NCBI GenBank assembly: GCA_037129555.1
Contig: JBAXUS010000005.1
Span: 1 to 64,000 of the forward strand
DNA length: 64,000 bases
Direction of reading: 5' to 3'
DNA from: JANXLS01 sp037129555
GTDB taxonomy: Bacteria > Planctomycetota > SZUA-567 > H5-PLA8
Positions 8,064 to 16,919 of the stretch are shown in pieces (positions within the stretch are counted from its first letter, which is position 1; each line of letters starts with the position of its first letter). Both the position numbers and the translations under genes were made by a program. Below the pieces are notes generated by a model. The model made no database searches and was not told the origin of the DNA. It saw only the letters and a list, made by a program, of their open reading frames with translations.

Positions 8064-8368
8064 AGTCGCTTTCGCGGCATCAAAAAGTCCGCACGGACCT
8101 CGTTTCGTCGGCCACATGGTATAACCGTGAACAACCGGGCGTGGGCCAGCGTTTCATTGATGAAGTCCAATTCACATACGAGAAGATTCGCGAGCGTCCC
8201 ACGTCTTGGCCCAGCCGTGGAAAAGGAATTCGATATTGTCCTGTAAAAGACTTCCCCTTCAATGTCGTCTATACTGAACGCCCCAACACGATCTGGATCG
8301 TTGCCGTAGCGCATCGTTCGCGCCGTCCAGATTATTGGCAGATGCGATTGAAGGACATTCCATCGTAA
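8060..8368 (+). CDS. RelE/ParE-family toxin
   Basis: A 102-residue basic protein of the RelE/ParE fold. The family pattern is clear: an early helix with WYNREQPGVGQRFIDEV, a central IRERPTSWP segment, then strands with YCPVKDFPFNVVY and IWIVAVAHRSRRPDYW near the end. It would act either as an mRNA interferase on ribosomes or as a gyrase inhibitor; the sequence does not decide between the two. It overlaps the antitoxin gene by 4 bases. The pair follows the polysaccharide cluster, a common place for small mobile modules. Confidence 0.85.
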   Translation: MKSLSRHQKVRTDLVSSATWYNREQPGVGQRFIDEVQFTYEKIRERPTSWPSRGKGIRYCPVKDFPFNVVYTERPNTIWIVAVAHRSRRPDYWQMRLKDIPS

Positions 8369-8422
8369 GCACGGTCGCCACCATATCTGAGCCGTTCCTA
8401 CACGTTCGAAAAGAACACTATA

Positions 8423-9733
8423 TCAGGCTTCGACGCTCTCGGCTTCATCGTCGCCGAGACTCAATAACATGTCTTCGTCCTCGGCTTGATCACGCGCTGA
8501 GCCGCTGGCGTTACGGCGGAAGACGCGAGCGAATTCGTCGCTTCGCGCATCGATGACTTTGACCGCGTTGTCGCCGACACGCAGCCAGTTCAGTGCGTTG
8601 GGCGACCGAAGCGAACCCAGACCAATCACGAGGATGTAGGTGCCATGCAAACTGCGTCGAGGAAGGATGTCAACTAGCGCGTCGAGACTTCGCGAATCGT
8701 CCCGGCGCAACAATGCAAGCATTTCCAATAACGCATCCAGATTGCGCCGGGCGCGGCTGACGGTAACGCGCGCGAATTGGCCATCAGGCTGGGGCGCTGC
8801 GCATTCGATTTCGATTCCGCGCCGCGCGAATTCTCGGACAGCAGTCGCGGCAAATGAAATCGCGTTTTCGAAGACGGCCAAGCGCTGCTGACCCATGCCG
8901 CGCAAATTGGTGTCGAGCAACAACAGCACACGCTTGGACAGCGGTTCTTCAAATTCTCGAACGAGCAACTCGCCTGCGCGGGCCGAACCACGCCAGTGAA
9001 TCCAGCGCGGATTGTCCTCTTTGCGGTACTCGCGCAAGCCACGAAATTCTTCTTCCGAGCGCGACGGTCGAGAGCGCCGCATCGCTTCAAGCGAGCGTTC
9101 GATGTCTTCGTATAACGACGCGTTGACCTCACCCAAACGCGGATAGACGATCACCTGCCCGGGCGCTTTGCGCGCGGAAAAGCTCCGGAAAAATCCCAGC
9201 GGGTAAACGGTCTCAATGCGTGAATCCGCGAACGCATACATCCCGCGTTTACGCAGAGACAGCGTGTACGTCGCGCGCCCGGTTTCGTTCCCGGCAAGCG
9301 CCATCATAAACGCGCTGCCGTGCGCAGCGACGACCGAAATCGCGCGCCGCACCGGACCAGTTGAAGACGCAGGCGTTTCGCGCGTGATGGCTTCTACGAG
9401 ACACAGGCCGGTCACTGGAAGCGGTGATGCGTTGGTCAATTGAACCGTGATCGTGAGCGGCTCACCCGAGAAAACATGCTCGGCATTGCGCCGCTTGAAC
9501 GAGACCGATTTCAACGCGCGCGTTCCGAACCACAAGGACAACATCCACAGCGCAAACAGCACCAGCGCGATCAGCAGCGGAATGTTCGACCATGAATTCG
9601 ATCCCAACGACAACATCCCGCACATCACCGCCAGCGCGGCGAAGAGCAGCCCGTCCGGCGTCATGCGCATCAGGGTGCGGAAGGGCCAGGTGAAGGCATC
9701 AAAAAGAGTATCTTTTATCCGAGTGAAGTTCAT
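8423..9733 (-). CDS. DUF58-domain membrane protein
   Basis: A 436-residue protein with two N-terminal membrane helices (about 28-46 and 50-70), a beta-rich periplasmic or cytoplasmic region and a von Willebrand-like DUF58 domain, marked by FRGLREYRKEDNPRWIHW (230-247) and followed by the alternating strand RVLLLLDTNLRG. DUF58 proteins usually work with a MoxR AAA ATPase and transglutaminase-like proteins, but neither is encoded next to this gene. The C-terminus is acidic. The upstream neighbour on the same strand is a Ser/Thr kinase, 48 bases away, suggesting one transcript. Function unknown beyond the family. Confidence 0.85.
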   Translation of the reverse strand: MNFTRIKDTLFDAFTWPFRTLMRMTPDGLLFAALAVMCGMLSLGSNSWSNIPLLIALVLFALWMLSLWFGTRALKSVSFKRRNAEHVFSGEPLTITVQLTNASPLPVTGLCLVEAITRETPASSTGPVRRAISVVAAHGSAFMMALAGNETGRATYTLSLRKRGMYAFADSRIETVYPLGFFRSFSARKAPGQVIVYPRLGEVNASLYEDIERSLEAMRRSRPSRSEEEFRGLREYRKEDNPRWIHWRGSARAGELLVREFEEPLSKRVLLLLDTNLRGMGQQRLAVFENAISFAATAVREFARRGIEIECAAPQPDGQFARVTVSRARRNLDALLEMLALLRRDDSRSLDALVDILPRRSLHGTYILVIGLGSLRSPNALNWLRVGDNAVKVIDARSDEFARVFRRNASGSARDQAEDEDMLLSLGDDEAESVEA

Positions 9734-9781
9734 GGCCGGACGGCCTCACTGTGAAACGAGGACAACGGGGCAGACTCGTCC

Positions 9782-11053
9782 CTATTTCCTCAACAAAAAT
9801 TCCAGCACCGCGATGATCAGCATCGTCGCACCGAAGATGCACGCCACGATCACGTACATGCGCAGGCGTTTGACTTCTTCGCGCAAGACTTCGATTTCGC
9901 TCTTCGCGCGCTCGACGTTTTTTTGCGCGTTGTTGATCGTGCGGATGATCGTCGATTTGCCTGCATCGAGCGGTTTGTTCGACGGGTTCTGACCGATCTT
10001 GACGAGCTCCATATCCTCGATCAACGCCGTCGCTTCGTTGAAACGGTCGCTCGGATTCTTCGCCATCATGCGTTCCAGAATCGTCATCACCGAGTCAGGA
10101 ATTTTGGGATTCATCGTGCGCGGGTCGGGCAACTCCGAGCGAATGTGCTGACGCATCACCGAACTGCCCGAGCCCTCGTACGGCGGCTTGCCGGTCAGCA
10201 TGTGGTACAGCGAACAGCCCAGCGAGTATTGGTCCGAGCGCCAGTCGATATTATCGTTACCCATCGCCTGTTCAGGCGAAATGTAATCGGGCGTGCCGAG
10301 CACTTCACCTTCAGTTGAAATCACCGGATCGAGCTTGGATTTGACGAAGCCGAAGTCGCCGAGCTTGACCTGTTTTTTGCGCGTCATCATCATGTTGCCG
10401 GGCTTGATGTCGCGGTGAACGATGTCCCATTGCTTGATGTAATTGATCGCCTGCATGATCTGGATGACGATGTCCAGCGCGTCTGGAATGTCCAGCGGCC
10501 CGACGCGGTCGATCATGTCTTCGACGGTTTCACCATCAATGAATTCCATCGAAAAATAATACACGCCACGGTCACGACCGACGTCGTAGACCTGGATCAA
10601 ATTCTGGTGGCTCAAGCGCCCGGCTAAACGCGCTTCAAGCAGAAAACGCTTTTTGAATTCTTCGTCGCCGAGCCACTTCTTATGGAGTACTTTCAGCGCC
10701 ACGTCGCGCGACATGGAAATCTGCCGCGCCTTGTACACAGTCCCCAGCCCACCGTCACCGATTTTGCCGATGATTTCATAATTGCCGATGCGCAGCACAT
10801 CGCCTTTTTCTTCGTCGCGTTGCAACCGCCCCAGCGCCGTTCGCACCGCGCGGATTTGGTCCTCGGTCATGTAGCCCTTGGACTGCAGAATCGTATCAAT
10901 CGTTATGGCGGACTCGCCGTCGTCTGTGCTGCCGCTCGGCGAGGACTCGTGCGCCTGTGACAGCGCCGCCAGGCACTCCTGCACCTGCATCTCCGTGACC
11001 AGACCGTTTTCAACGGCCAATTCTTCGAACGTCGTCGCTCCCTTACGGGCCAT
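9782..11053 (-). CDS. Membrane-anchored Ser/Thr protein kinase with N-terminal MshEN-like repeats
   Basis: A 423-residue Hanks-type kinase. Residues 8-31 and 52-74 are two related helical repeats (TFEELAVENGLVTEMQVQE and TIDTILQSKGYMTEDQIRA) resembling the MshEN/T2SSE N-terminal repeat, which binds c-di-GMP in some proteins. The kinase domain runs about 93-350 with glycine loop GDGGLGTVY (99-107), K121, catalytic HRD (213-215), DFG (233-235) and SPEQ (259-262). A coiled-coil (375-398) precedes a C-terminal membrane helix (399-419), so the catalytic part faces the cytoplasm and there are no extracellular PASTA repeats. I chose the ATG at 11053, preceded by GAGAGG, rather than the one at 11158. 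The substrate is unknown. Confidence 0.88.
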   Translation of the reverse strand: MARKGATTFEELAVENGLVTEMQVQECLAALSQAHESSPSGSTDDGESAITIDTILQSKGYMTEDQIRAVRTALGRLQRDEEKGDVLRIGNYEIIGKIGDGGLGTVYKARQISMSRDVALKVLHKKWLGDEEFKKRFLLEARLAGRLSHQNLIQVYDVGRDRGVYYFSMEFIDGETVEDMIDRVGPLDIPDALDIVIQIMQAINYIKQWDIVHRDIKPGNMMMTRKKQVKLGDFGFVKSKLDPVISTEGEVLGTPDYISPEQAMGNDNIDWRSDQYSLGCSLYHMLTGKPPYEGSGSSVMRQHIRSELPDPRTMNPKIPDSVMTILERMMAKNPSDRFNEATALIEDMELVKIGQNPSNKPLDAGKSTIIRTINNAQKNVERAKSEIEVLREEVKRLRMYVIVACIFGATMLIIAVLEFLLRK

Positions 11054-11248
11054 TTCGTCGCTGCCTCTCGTGGACGTGTGTGTGTTAACCGCTGTGCATT
11101 TTAGCGCATTTTCGAAAACATCTATAGCAGAGAAAATCTTTGAGCGTGAAAGCCTCATTTCTTATCATCGTGCCTTTGTGTCTTGGCGTCTTTGTGTTAA
11201 AAATCTCGCATTCAAGACGTTCTGAAAAAACATGAGGAGAGTCAAGCT

Positions 11249-12118
11249 GTGCAATTGGACCCGACGTTGACCCGGATTGCGGTGCCGAGCAAAGGGCGGC
11301 TGCAAGAACCCAGCGAATCGTTGCTGCGAGCTGCTGGCATCAAATACCGCAAGCGCGACCGTTCGCTTTTTTCGAACGTGGACGGACTGCGCGCCGCAAT
11401 TCTATTCGTGCGCCCCGACGACATCCCTCTTTTGGTCGCCGAAGGCGCGGCGGACATGGGCTTGGTCGGTGAAGATTTGATCCACGAAAACAATTGCGTC
11501 GGTCGTGTTGAGAAGAAGCTGGACCTCGCATACGGCCATTGCCGACTCGCTGTCGCCACGCGTGTTGATGGTGGAGCGAAGACCGTCGAAGCATTGCGCG
11601 GCCAGAAAATCGCCGCGTCGATGGCTGTCTCCGCGCGCGAATTTTTCAAGCAAAAGAACGTCGACGTCAATCTGCTCGAAGTCACCGGCTCGGTTGAAAT
11701 CATGGTCGCGCTTGGGCTGGCTGATGCGATCGTCGATCTCGTCGAATCCGGCGACACACTTCGCGACAATGGATTGGAAGTCATCGAAACCGTCGCGCAA
11801 TCGCAAGCCGTTTTGATTCAAACACCGAAGCCGCGCGACGCACAACTCTGTGACTTGATCATCCGCCGATTGAAAGGCGTCTTGACCGCGCAGCAATATT
11901 CGCTGCTCGAATACAACATCCACCGCGACAAACTCAAGCAGGCTGAAGCGCTCACGCCGGGTTACAATTCGCCGACGATCAGCAGTTGCGAAGATCCCGA
12001 ATGGGTGGCGGTCAAAGTCATGGTGCCGAAGAAACAATCGATCATCATCATGGACGGCCTAGAAGCGCTCGGAGCGTCTGCGATTTTGGAGACGTTGATT
12101 TCGAATTGCAGGCTGTAA
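11249..12118 (+). CDS. hisG: ATP phosphoribosyltransferase, long (hexameric) form
   Basis: A 289-residue HisG, the first enzyme of histidine synthesis, joining ATP and PRPP. The N-terminal part has the typical RIAVPSKGRLQEP and VRPDDIPLLVAEGAADMG; the PRPP-binding segment is near LLEVTGSVEIMVALGLADAIVDLVESG (about 140-170). Residues about 215-285 form the ACT-like C-terminal domain of the long form, which gives histidine feedback and removes the need for HisZ. The start is GTG at 11249, 9 bases after gaggaga. No other his gene is nearby and a strong terminator follows, so it is a single-gene unit. The gap before it has low-complexity tttgtgtcttgg-type sequence. Confidence 0.93.
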   Translation: MQLDPTLTRIAVPSKGRLQEPSESLLRAAGIKYRKRDRSLFSNVDGLRAAILFVRPDDIPLLVAEGAADMGLVGEDLIHENNCVGRVEKKLDLAYGHCRLAVATRVDGGAKTVEALRGQKIAASMAVSAREFFKQKNVDVNLLEVTGSVEIMVALGLADAIVDLVESGDTLRDNGLEVIETVAQSQAVLIQTPKPRDAQLCDLIIRRLKGVLTAQQYSLLEYNIHRDKLKQAEALTPGYNSPTISSCEDPEWVAVKVMVPKKQSIIIMDGLEALGASAILETLISNCRL

Positions 12119-12152
12119 ACACAGTTCAACGTGTGACGTGAAAGCGATTCGT

Positions 12153-12198
12153 GCCTCGGATATGAATGATCGCATTCATATCCGAGGCCGTTTTTTTT
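12153..12198 (+). terminator. Strong rho-independent terminator after hisG
   Basis: A perfect 16-bp stem (gcctcggatatgaatg paired with cattcatatccgaggc) around a 4-base loop, followed by cg and eight T residues. It sits 34 bases after the hisG stop and reads on the + strand. Confidence 0.92.
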
Positions 12199-12340
12199 CG
12201 TGCATTCGAATTGATTCGCAGCACATCACGTTCATTTTTCCTCTAATATCGAGCAACTCAGCGCGGGTAAATACACACGTTGCGCTCGCAGGCGCATGCA
12301 AGGTTTCAAGAGTTCACACGTTCGATTGGAAACAGAGACC

Positions 12341-13852
12341 ATGAGTTCTTCCGACCCCATCGCAGCACGTCCCCAGATGACCGTAACCGGTGAAGCCACC
12401 GCGATTCTTCCGGCTCGCAACAACGCCGGGAAACCGATTACCGTGATTGGAACCCAGACCATTCGTGACGGTTTCGATGCGCGGTGTTTGGAGCAGGCGT
12501 TGAATTCGCGCGGGGCTCCGGGCGTGACGGATTTGGTTTTGAATCCGGACGCTCACGTCGGATACGGTGCGCCGATCGGATGCGTGTTGGTATCGCCGAC
12601 GCACATTTACCCCGGGCCGGTGGGCGTGGATATCAAGTGCAGCATGAGTTTGTTGCAGCTTGATTTGCCTGCCGATGCGGTGAAAGACCGGACCACTCGC
12701 CGCGCGTTGATCGATGCGATTTTGGAACGGACTCCGACCGGGCCGGGGCAGGGGCAGCGTTCTGCAAAAAAGTGCCGGCAGGTGGACGAGGCGGTGGGGC
12801 GTCGTGCGATGACCACTGGCGCGTCCGCTGACGTCTGCAACGCGCTGGGAATTCCGACGGAGTGGGCAGACATGTGCGAAGATTCGTGCCACGTCGCTCA
12901 CGATGGAACGGCGGATTCGTTGGAACTGCGTCTCGATCAGATTTTGCAGACGCCATTGATCCGCAATTTCAACGACAAGGTCCAGCAGCTCGGATCGTAT
13001 GGCGGAGGGAATCACTTCGGCGAATGTGAAGTCGTGACGATCGAGGATAACGCCCGCGCTCGGACGGCGGCGGATGTCTTCGGTATGCGCGACAATTGCG
13101 TCGCGTTCCTGTCGCACTGCGGATCGCGCGGCTTCGGAAATCTTCTCGCGCAGGGACAGTTCCGCGCGTTGCAGGCGATGTTTGAACGCTGGAGCATTCC
13201 GTTGCCGGGAGGCGACCGCGAGTTGGTGTATGCGCCGCTTGGAACGGCTGAAGCGGATTGCTATATCGACGACCTGTCGTTGGGATCGAACTTCGCGACG
13301 GTGAATCACATGCTGATCAACGCGCTGGTGCTCGAAGCGTTTCAGTCCGTGATTCCCGGGACGAAGGGGCAGCTGGTTTATTTTATCAGCCACAACATCG
13401 CGCGGCAGGAGATCGTCAATAATCAAAAGTGCTGGGTGCATCGGAAGGGAGCGACGCGCGCGTTCCCGGCGGGACATCATTCATTGAAGGGAACGCGTTA
13501 CGAAACGACCGGTCATCCGATTTTACTTCCTGGAAATCCGACGGCGGGAAGTGTAGTCATGGTGGCCGATCCCGGCGCGGAGAAGAGTTGCTACAGCGTC
13601 AATCACGGTGCAGGCCGGTGCAAAGGACGTAAGGCTGCGATCCGCGAACTCGATCAGAAGACCGTGGACAAAGAAATGCTTGACCACGATATTCTGAGCA
13701 ACTGCCGCCAGTATCCGAAGGACGAAGCTCCGGCCGCGTACAAGGATTTCGACGAAGTCTTGAAGTCCGTCACGTCGGCAGGATTGGCCAGCCCCGTTGC
13801 GCGGTTGAAGGCGCGGTTTGTGATCAAGGACAGTTCGGGCGCTGATGATTAG
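12341..13852 (+). CDS. rtcB: RtcB-family RNA ligase
   Basis: A 503-residue RtcB-type ligase, which joins RNA 2',3'-cyclic phosphate or 3'-phosphate ends to 5'-OH ends with GTP and Mn2+. Visible family signatures are PDAHVGYGAPIGCVL, GVDIKCSM (metal-binding Asp and Cys), GSYGGGNHF, FLSHCGSRGFG, VHRKGATRAFPAG and, near the C-terminus, VNHGAGR, whose His is the guanylated residue in E. coli RtcB. I chose the ATG at 12341 over the in-frame one at 12296 because similarity begins after it. No RtcA or RtcR gene lies nearby, so its role (tRNA repair or stress) cannot be settled from context. This is the longer relative of the roughly 400-residue E. coli enzyme. Confidence 0.88.
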   Translation: MSSSDPIAARPQMTVTGEATAILPARNNAGKPITVIGTQTIRDGFDARCLEQALNSRGAPGVTDLVLNPDAHVGYGAPIGCVLVSPTHIYPGPVGVDIKCSMSLLQLDLPADAVKDRTTRRALIDAILERTPTGPGQGQRSAKKCRQVDEAVGRRAMTTGASADVCNALGIPTEWADMCEDSCHVAHDGTADSLELRLDQILQTPLIRNFNDKVQQLGSYGGGNHFGECEVVTIEDNARARTAADVFGMRDNCVAFLSHCGSRGFGNLLAQGQFRALQAMFERWSIPLPGGDRELVYAPLGTAEADCYIDDLSLGSNFATVNHMLINALVLEAFQSVIPGTKGQLVYFISHNIARQEIVNNQKCWVHRKGATRAFPAGHHSLKGTRYETTGHPILLPGNPTAGSVVMVADPGAEKSCYSVNHGAGRCKGRKAAIRELDQKTVDKEMLDHDILSNCRQYPKDEAPAAYKDFDEVLKSVTSAGLASPVARLKARFVIKDSSGADD

Positions 13853-13862
13853 AACGGACTAT

Positions 13863-13956
13863 TTGTCATTTGTGATTTGTCATTTGGTATTTGTCATTTG
13901 AACAACAACAGCGCCTTCGCATCGGTCGCTGTTAAATGACAAATCACAAATGACAA
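13863..13956. repeat. 23-bp inverted repeat with nested hairpin after rtcB
   Basis: Bases 13863-13885 pair perfectly with 13934-13956 (arms made of alternating ttgtcattt and aaatgacaa units). Inside the loop, aacagcg (13907-13913) pairs with cgctgtt (13927-13933). Further direct copies of the aaatgacaa unit continue to about 13973. The arms are low-complexity A/T-rich sequence, and no T run follows directly, so it is a structured intergenic repeat rather than a clear terminator. Confidence 0.75.
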
Positions 13957-14124
13957 TTGACAAATGACAAATGCCGTTAAACCGGTTTGTACTCGAAGCG
14001 AGCGTTGCAACGTTCGTTCTGCATCGCGCTTGTTGTTTACGACGTAGCCCCTATTATATAGTAGCGGAAAATGCCGGCGCGGAACTCGCACTCGCGCTGA
14101 GTCGGACAACAAAGGAGCACTGCC

Positions 14125-15120
14125 GTGGCGTTGGGGAATTTTTTCAAAAAGATCGGGCAGGCGGTCAGCAACACCGTCACGAACATCGCGAAGAAGGCCA
14201 GCGAGTCGCTCGTGGCGACCGTCAAGCCCATGACGCGCCTGTTGCGCAACGGCTTGGATTTTCTCGTCGGGCGCAAGATCGATGACGAAGCCGCAGACCG
14301 CATTCGCGACACGCTGATTCAAGCCGACGTCTCGCCACGCATGGCCGAGGACCTCGTCGAAAAACTTCACGCCGCATACAAAGACCGCGAAATCAAAAGC
14401 ACTGACGAAGTGATGCTCTTTTTGAAGGAGCATCTTAAAAAAGAATTCCCGCCGCAGAACAGCGCGTCCAATTGGGCACCGCGTGGCACACCGACCGTGA
14501 TCCTGATCGTCGGTGTCAACGGTTCCGGAAAAACAACGTCGATTGCAAAACTAGCGTATCGATTCAAAGCCGAAGGCATGAGTGTTCTGCTCGCTCCGGC
14601 GGACACATTTCGTGCGGCTGCGGTGCAGCAATTGATCACGTGGGCCGACCGCGTGGGTGTCGATTACATTCCGTCGAAACAGGATCAAGACCCATCATCG
14701 GTCGCGTATCAAGCCGTCGAAAAAGCACTCGCCAAAAATATCGATGTGGTGATCGTCGATACCGCCGGGCGTTTGGACAACAAAAAGAATCTGATGGATG
14801 AGCTTGAAAAAATCACACGCGTCATCCGCAAAAAGCTCCCGAACGCGCCGCACGAAGTTCTGTTGGTCCTCGATGGAAACACCGGCCAGACCGCAGTGCG
14901 ACAGGCGAAGAATTTCGAGAAGACGGCGGGTGTGACTGGCTTGATCATCACGAAACTCGATGGCACAGCCAAAGGCGGCGCAGTGATTTCAATGCGCGCG
15001 GAAGTCGATCTGCCGGTAAAATACATTGGTCTCGGCGAAAAAATGACAGACCTCGAACCGTTCGACGCGGATGTGTTCGTCGATGAAATTTTCAATTCAG
15101 AAGAAACCAAAGAAGGCTGA
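14125..15120 (+). CDS. ftsY: Signal recognition particle receptor FtsY
   Basis: A 331-residue SRP GTPase that docks ribosome-SRP complexes at the membrane translocon. The N-terminal helix (1-30) is amphipathic and basic and can bind lipid; the acidic A domain of E. coli is missing, as in many phyla. The NG domain shows G1 GVNGSGKT (130-137), the DTFRAAA segment (160-166), DTAGR (212-216), and TKLDGTAKGG (276-285). The start is GTG at 14125, preceded by aaggag at good spacing. It leads the run ftsY-psd-pssA, so membrane-protein targeting and phospholipid synthesis are probably co-expressed. Confidence 0.95.
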   Translation: MALGNFFKKIGQAVSNTVTNIAKKASESLVATVKPMTRLLRNGLDFLVGRKIDDEAADRIRDTLIQADVSPRMAEDLVEKLHAAYKDREIKSTDEVMLFLKEHLKKEFPPQNSASNWAPRGTPTVILIVGVNGSGKTTSIAKLAYRFKAEGMSVLLAPADTFRAAAVQQLITWADRVGVDYIPSKQDQDPSSVAYQAVEKALAKNIDVVIVDTAGRLDNKKNLMDELEKITRVIRKKLPNAPHEVLLVLDGNTGQTAVRQAKNFEKTAGVTGLIITKLDGTAKGGAVISMRAEVDLPVKYIGLGEKMTDLEPFDADVFVDEIFNSEETKEG

Positions 15121-15174
15121 TGTCCGCGCGCTGCGTGGCAGGAACTTTATTTAATCGGAACACTGCGAAACACC

Positions 15175-15852
15175 ATGCGAAAATTGATGCGACTGATCGG
15201 GATGGCGGAATATGGCTGGGACGAATTGCTGCTGATGATCGCGGCTACTGCGGTCGCGGAAGGGCTGCTCCGGATTTTCCTGCCTCCTATTCTTTGGCCG
15301 TTGATGCTGCTGCCGTTAATCCCTCTCGGTGTGGTCGTGTGGTTTTTCCGTGATCCGGATCGTCGTGGACCCAACGAACCGAACACCTATTTGTCACCGG
15401 CTGACGGTACGGTTGCGGACATTATCGAAGTTGACGCACCCGATTTCATTTGTGGTAAAGCTTTGCGTATCGGTATCTTTTTGTCGCCATTAAATGTCCA
15501 CGTCAACCGTGCGCCGTGTGACGGTGTCGTACGTTTCGTCCAATTCAAGTCCGGCGAATTTCTCCCTGCTTACGACCCCGAAGCGCCCACACGCAACGAG
15601 TCGGCGTCGATGGGTATGGTCTCGAAAGACGGGCACAAAACGATTACGAAACAGATCACCGGCCTGCTCGCGCGCCGCATTGTGTGTGAAGCGAAAGACG
15701 GCGACGCGCTCGCGCGCGGGCAACGCTACGGCATGATCAAATTCGGCTCGCGAACGGAACTGTATATTCCGCTCACGGACAAGCCCGCATCGTTGGTGAA
15801 AGTCGGTGACGTAGTCAAAGGTGGTGAAACAGTTTTAGCCCGGATCAACTAA
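15175..15852 (+). CDS. psd: Phosphatidylserine decarboxylase (short form)
   Basis: A 225-residue proenzyme that converts phosphatidylserine to phosphatidylethanolamine. Two hydrophobic segments (about 18-34 and 40-57) anchor it in the membrane. Conserved segments include YLSPADGTV (72-80), SPLNVHVNR (104-112) and the self-cleavage site G191-S192 in IKFGSRTELYIP, where the serine becomes the pyruvoyl cofactor. Its length fits the archaeal/short bacterial PSD-A group rather than the roughly 320-residue E. coli enzyme. The next gene encodes phosphatidylserine synthase, giving a complete two-step PE pathway. Confidence 0.93.
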   Translation: MRKLMRLIGMAEYGWDELLLMIAATAVAEGLLRIFLPPILWPLMLLPLIPLGVVVWFFRDPDRRGPNEPNTYLSPADGTVADIIEVDAPDFICGKALRIGIFLSPLNVHVNRAPCDGVVRFVQFKSGEFLPAYDPEAPTRNESASMGMVSKDGHKTITKQITGLLARRIVCEAKDGDALARGQRYGMIKFGSRTELYIPLTDKPASLVKVGDVVKGGETVLARIN

Positions 15853-15870
15853 CAGATCACAGGAGCGAAC

Positions 15871-16884
15871 ATGGCGAGATTCGACCGATTTCGAATGGGG
15901 CGGACTAAAGGCGATAAGCCGAAGCGACTGCTGCACGGCGTCCATCCGCTGCCGACGATGGTCACGCTCGGAAATTTGATCTGCGGTTTCGCGTCGATTT
16001 TATTATCAATGCGCGCGAATATGCCGGAAGCATTTGTAGCGTCGCGCGTTCCGGCTGGCACGGCTCCGTACACGCCGACAGATTATCTTTACATCTCGGG
16101 GCTGCTGATTTTCTTTGCGATGATCTTCGATGTGCTCGACGGAAGCGTCGCGCGGCTGACGAAATCGACGAGTAAATTTGGGATGGAAATGGACTCGTTG
16201 TGCGACGTCGTTTCGTTCGGTGTCGCGCCTGGAGTGCTCGTCAAAAATCTGATCGATCATCACGCCATCTCCGGCGAACTGCACCCGATGCTCGACCGCT
16301 ATATTTTCCCACTGCTCGTGATTTACCTCTGTTGTGCGACGCTGCGTCTGGCGCGTTACAACGTTGAAAGCGAAGCCGGGCATCGCAATTTCTTTTTCGG
16401 AATGCCGTCGCCGGGAGCGGCGGGGTGCGCGGCGGGACTTGTGATTCTCGCTCTGCCCGCCTCGCATCATTGGACGATTTCACCGTTCAGCGTTCAGGTC
16501 GACCAGATCGAAAGCTATCTCAAACTGGTCCGCGGCCCGATCATTTTGTCGCTGCCGTTTGTAATGCTGGGATTGGGCATTCTGATGGTGTCGCGCGTCC
16601 ATTATCAACACGTCGGCGACAAGATGTTGAAGGGTAAGAAATCGTTCATGCATCTGCTGGTTCTGTGCATCGCCATTGCGCTGATTGTCATGCATCACGA
16701 AATCATGCTGGCGATCATGTTTAACGGGTACATGTTGGTTGGATTATTCAACGAAATCCGTTTTCAGCTTTTCCCGAAGCATCGGCCGGAAGCGTGGAAC
16801 ACTGCAGCGGACGAAGGTGTATTGGCCGGAGCGGAGACGTCGGTTAAATCGGAAGCACCGGCCAGTGGCGAACCGAAGGCCTGA
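15871..16884 (+). CDS. pssA: CDP-diacylglycerol-serine O-phosphatidyltransferase
   Basis: A 337-residue integral membrane enzyme of the CDP-alcohol phosphatidyltransferase family, making phosphatidylserine from CDP-diacylglycerol and serine. All catalytic residues of the family motif are present: D87, D90, G91, A94, R95, G104, D108 and D112. Several hydrophobic helices follow (about 135-150, 170-185, 217-237, 255-275). The C-terminal tail of about 50 residues is polar and Ala/Glu/Pro-rich, longer than usual. It lies 18 bases after psd and supplies the substrate of that enzyme. Confidence 0.93.
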   Translation: MARFDRFRMGRTKGDKPKRLLHGVHPLPTMVTLGNLICGFASILLSMRANMPEAFVASRVPAGTAPYTPTDYLYISGLLIFFAMIFDVLDGSVARLTKSTSKFGMEMDSLCDVVSFGVAPGVLVKNLIDHHAISGELHPMLDRYIFPLLVIYLCCATLRLARYNVESEAGHRNFFFGMPSPGAAGCAAGLVILALPASHHWTISPFSVQVDQIESYLKLVRGPIILSLPFVMLGLGILMVSRVHYQHVGDKMLKGKKSFMHLLVLCIAIALIVMHHEIMLAIMFNGYMLVGLFNEIRFQLFPKHRPEAWNTAADEGVLAGAETSVKSEAPASGEPKA

Positions 16885-16919
16885 ATTCAACTCAACTCGT
16901 GAGAAGTGAAACAGAGACG

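Noticed and set aside
12314..13480. Leftward frame of 388 codons opposite rtcB
   Set aside because: Antisense of a highly conserved gene; it has no recognisable domain or ribosome-binding site.
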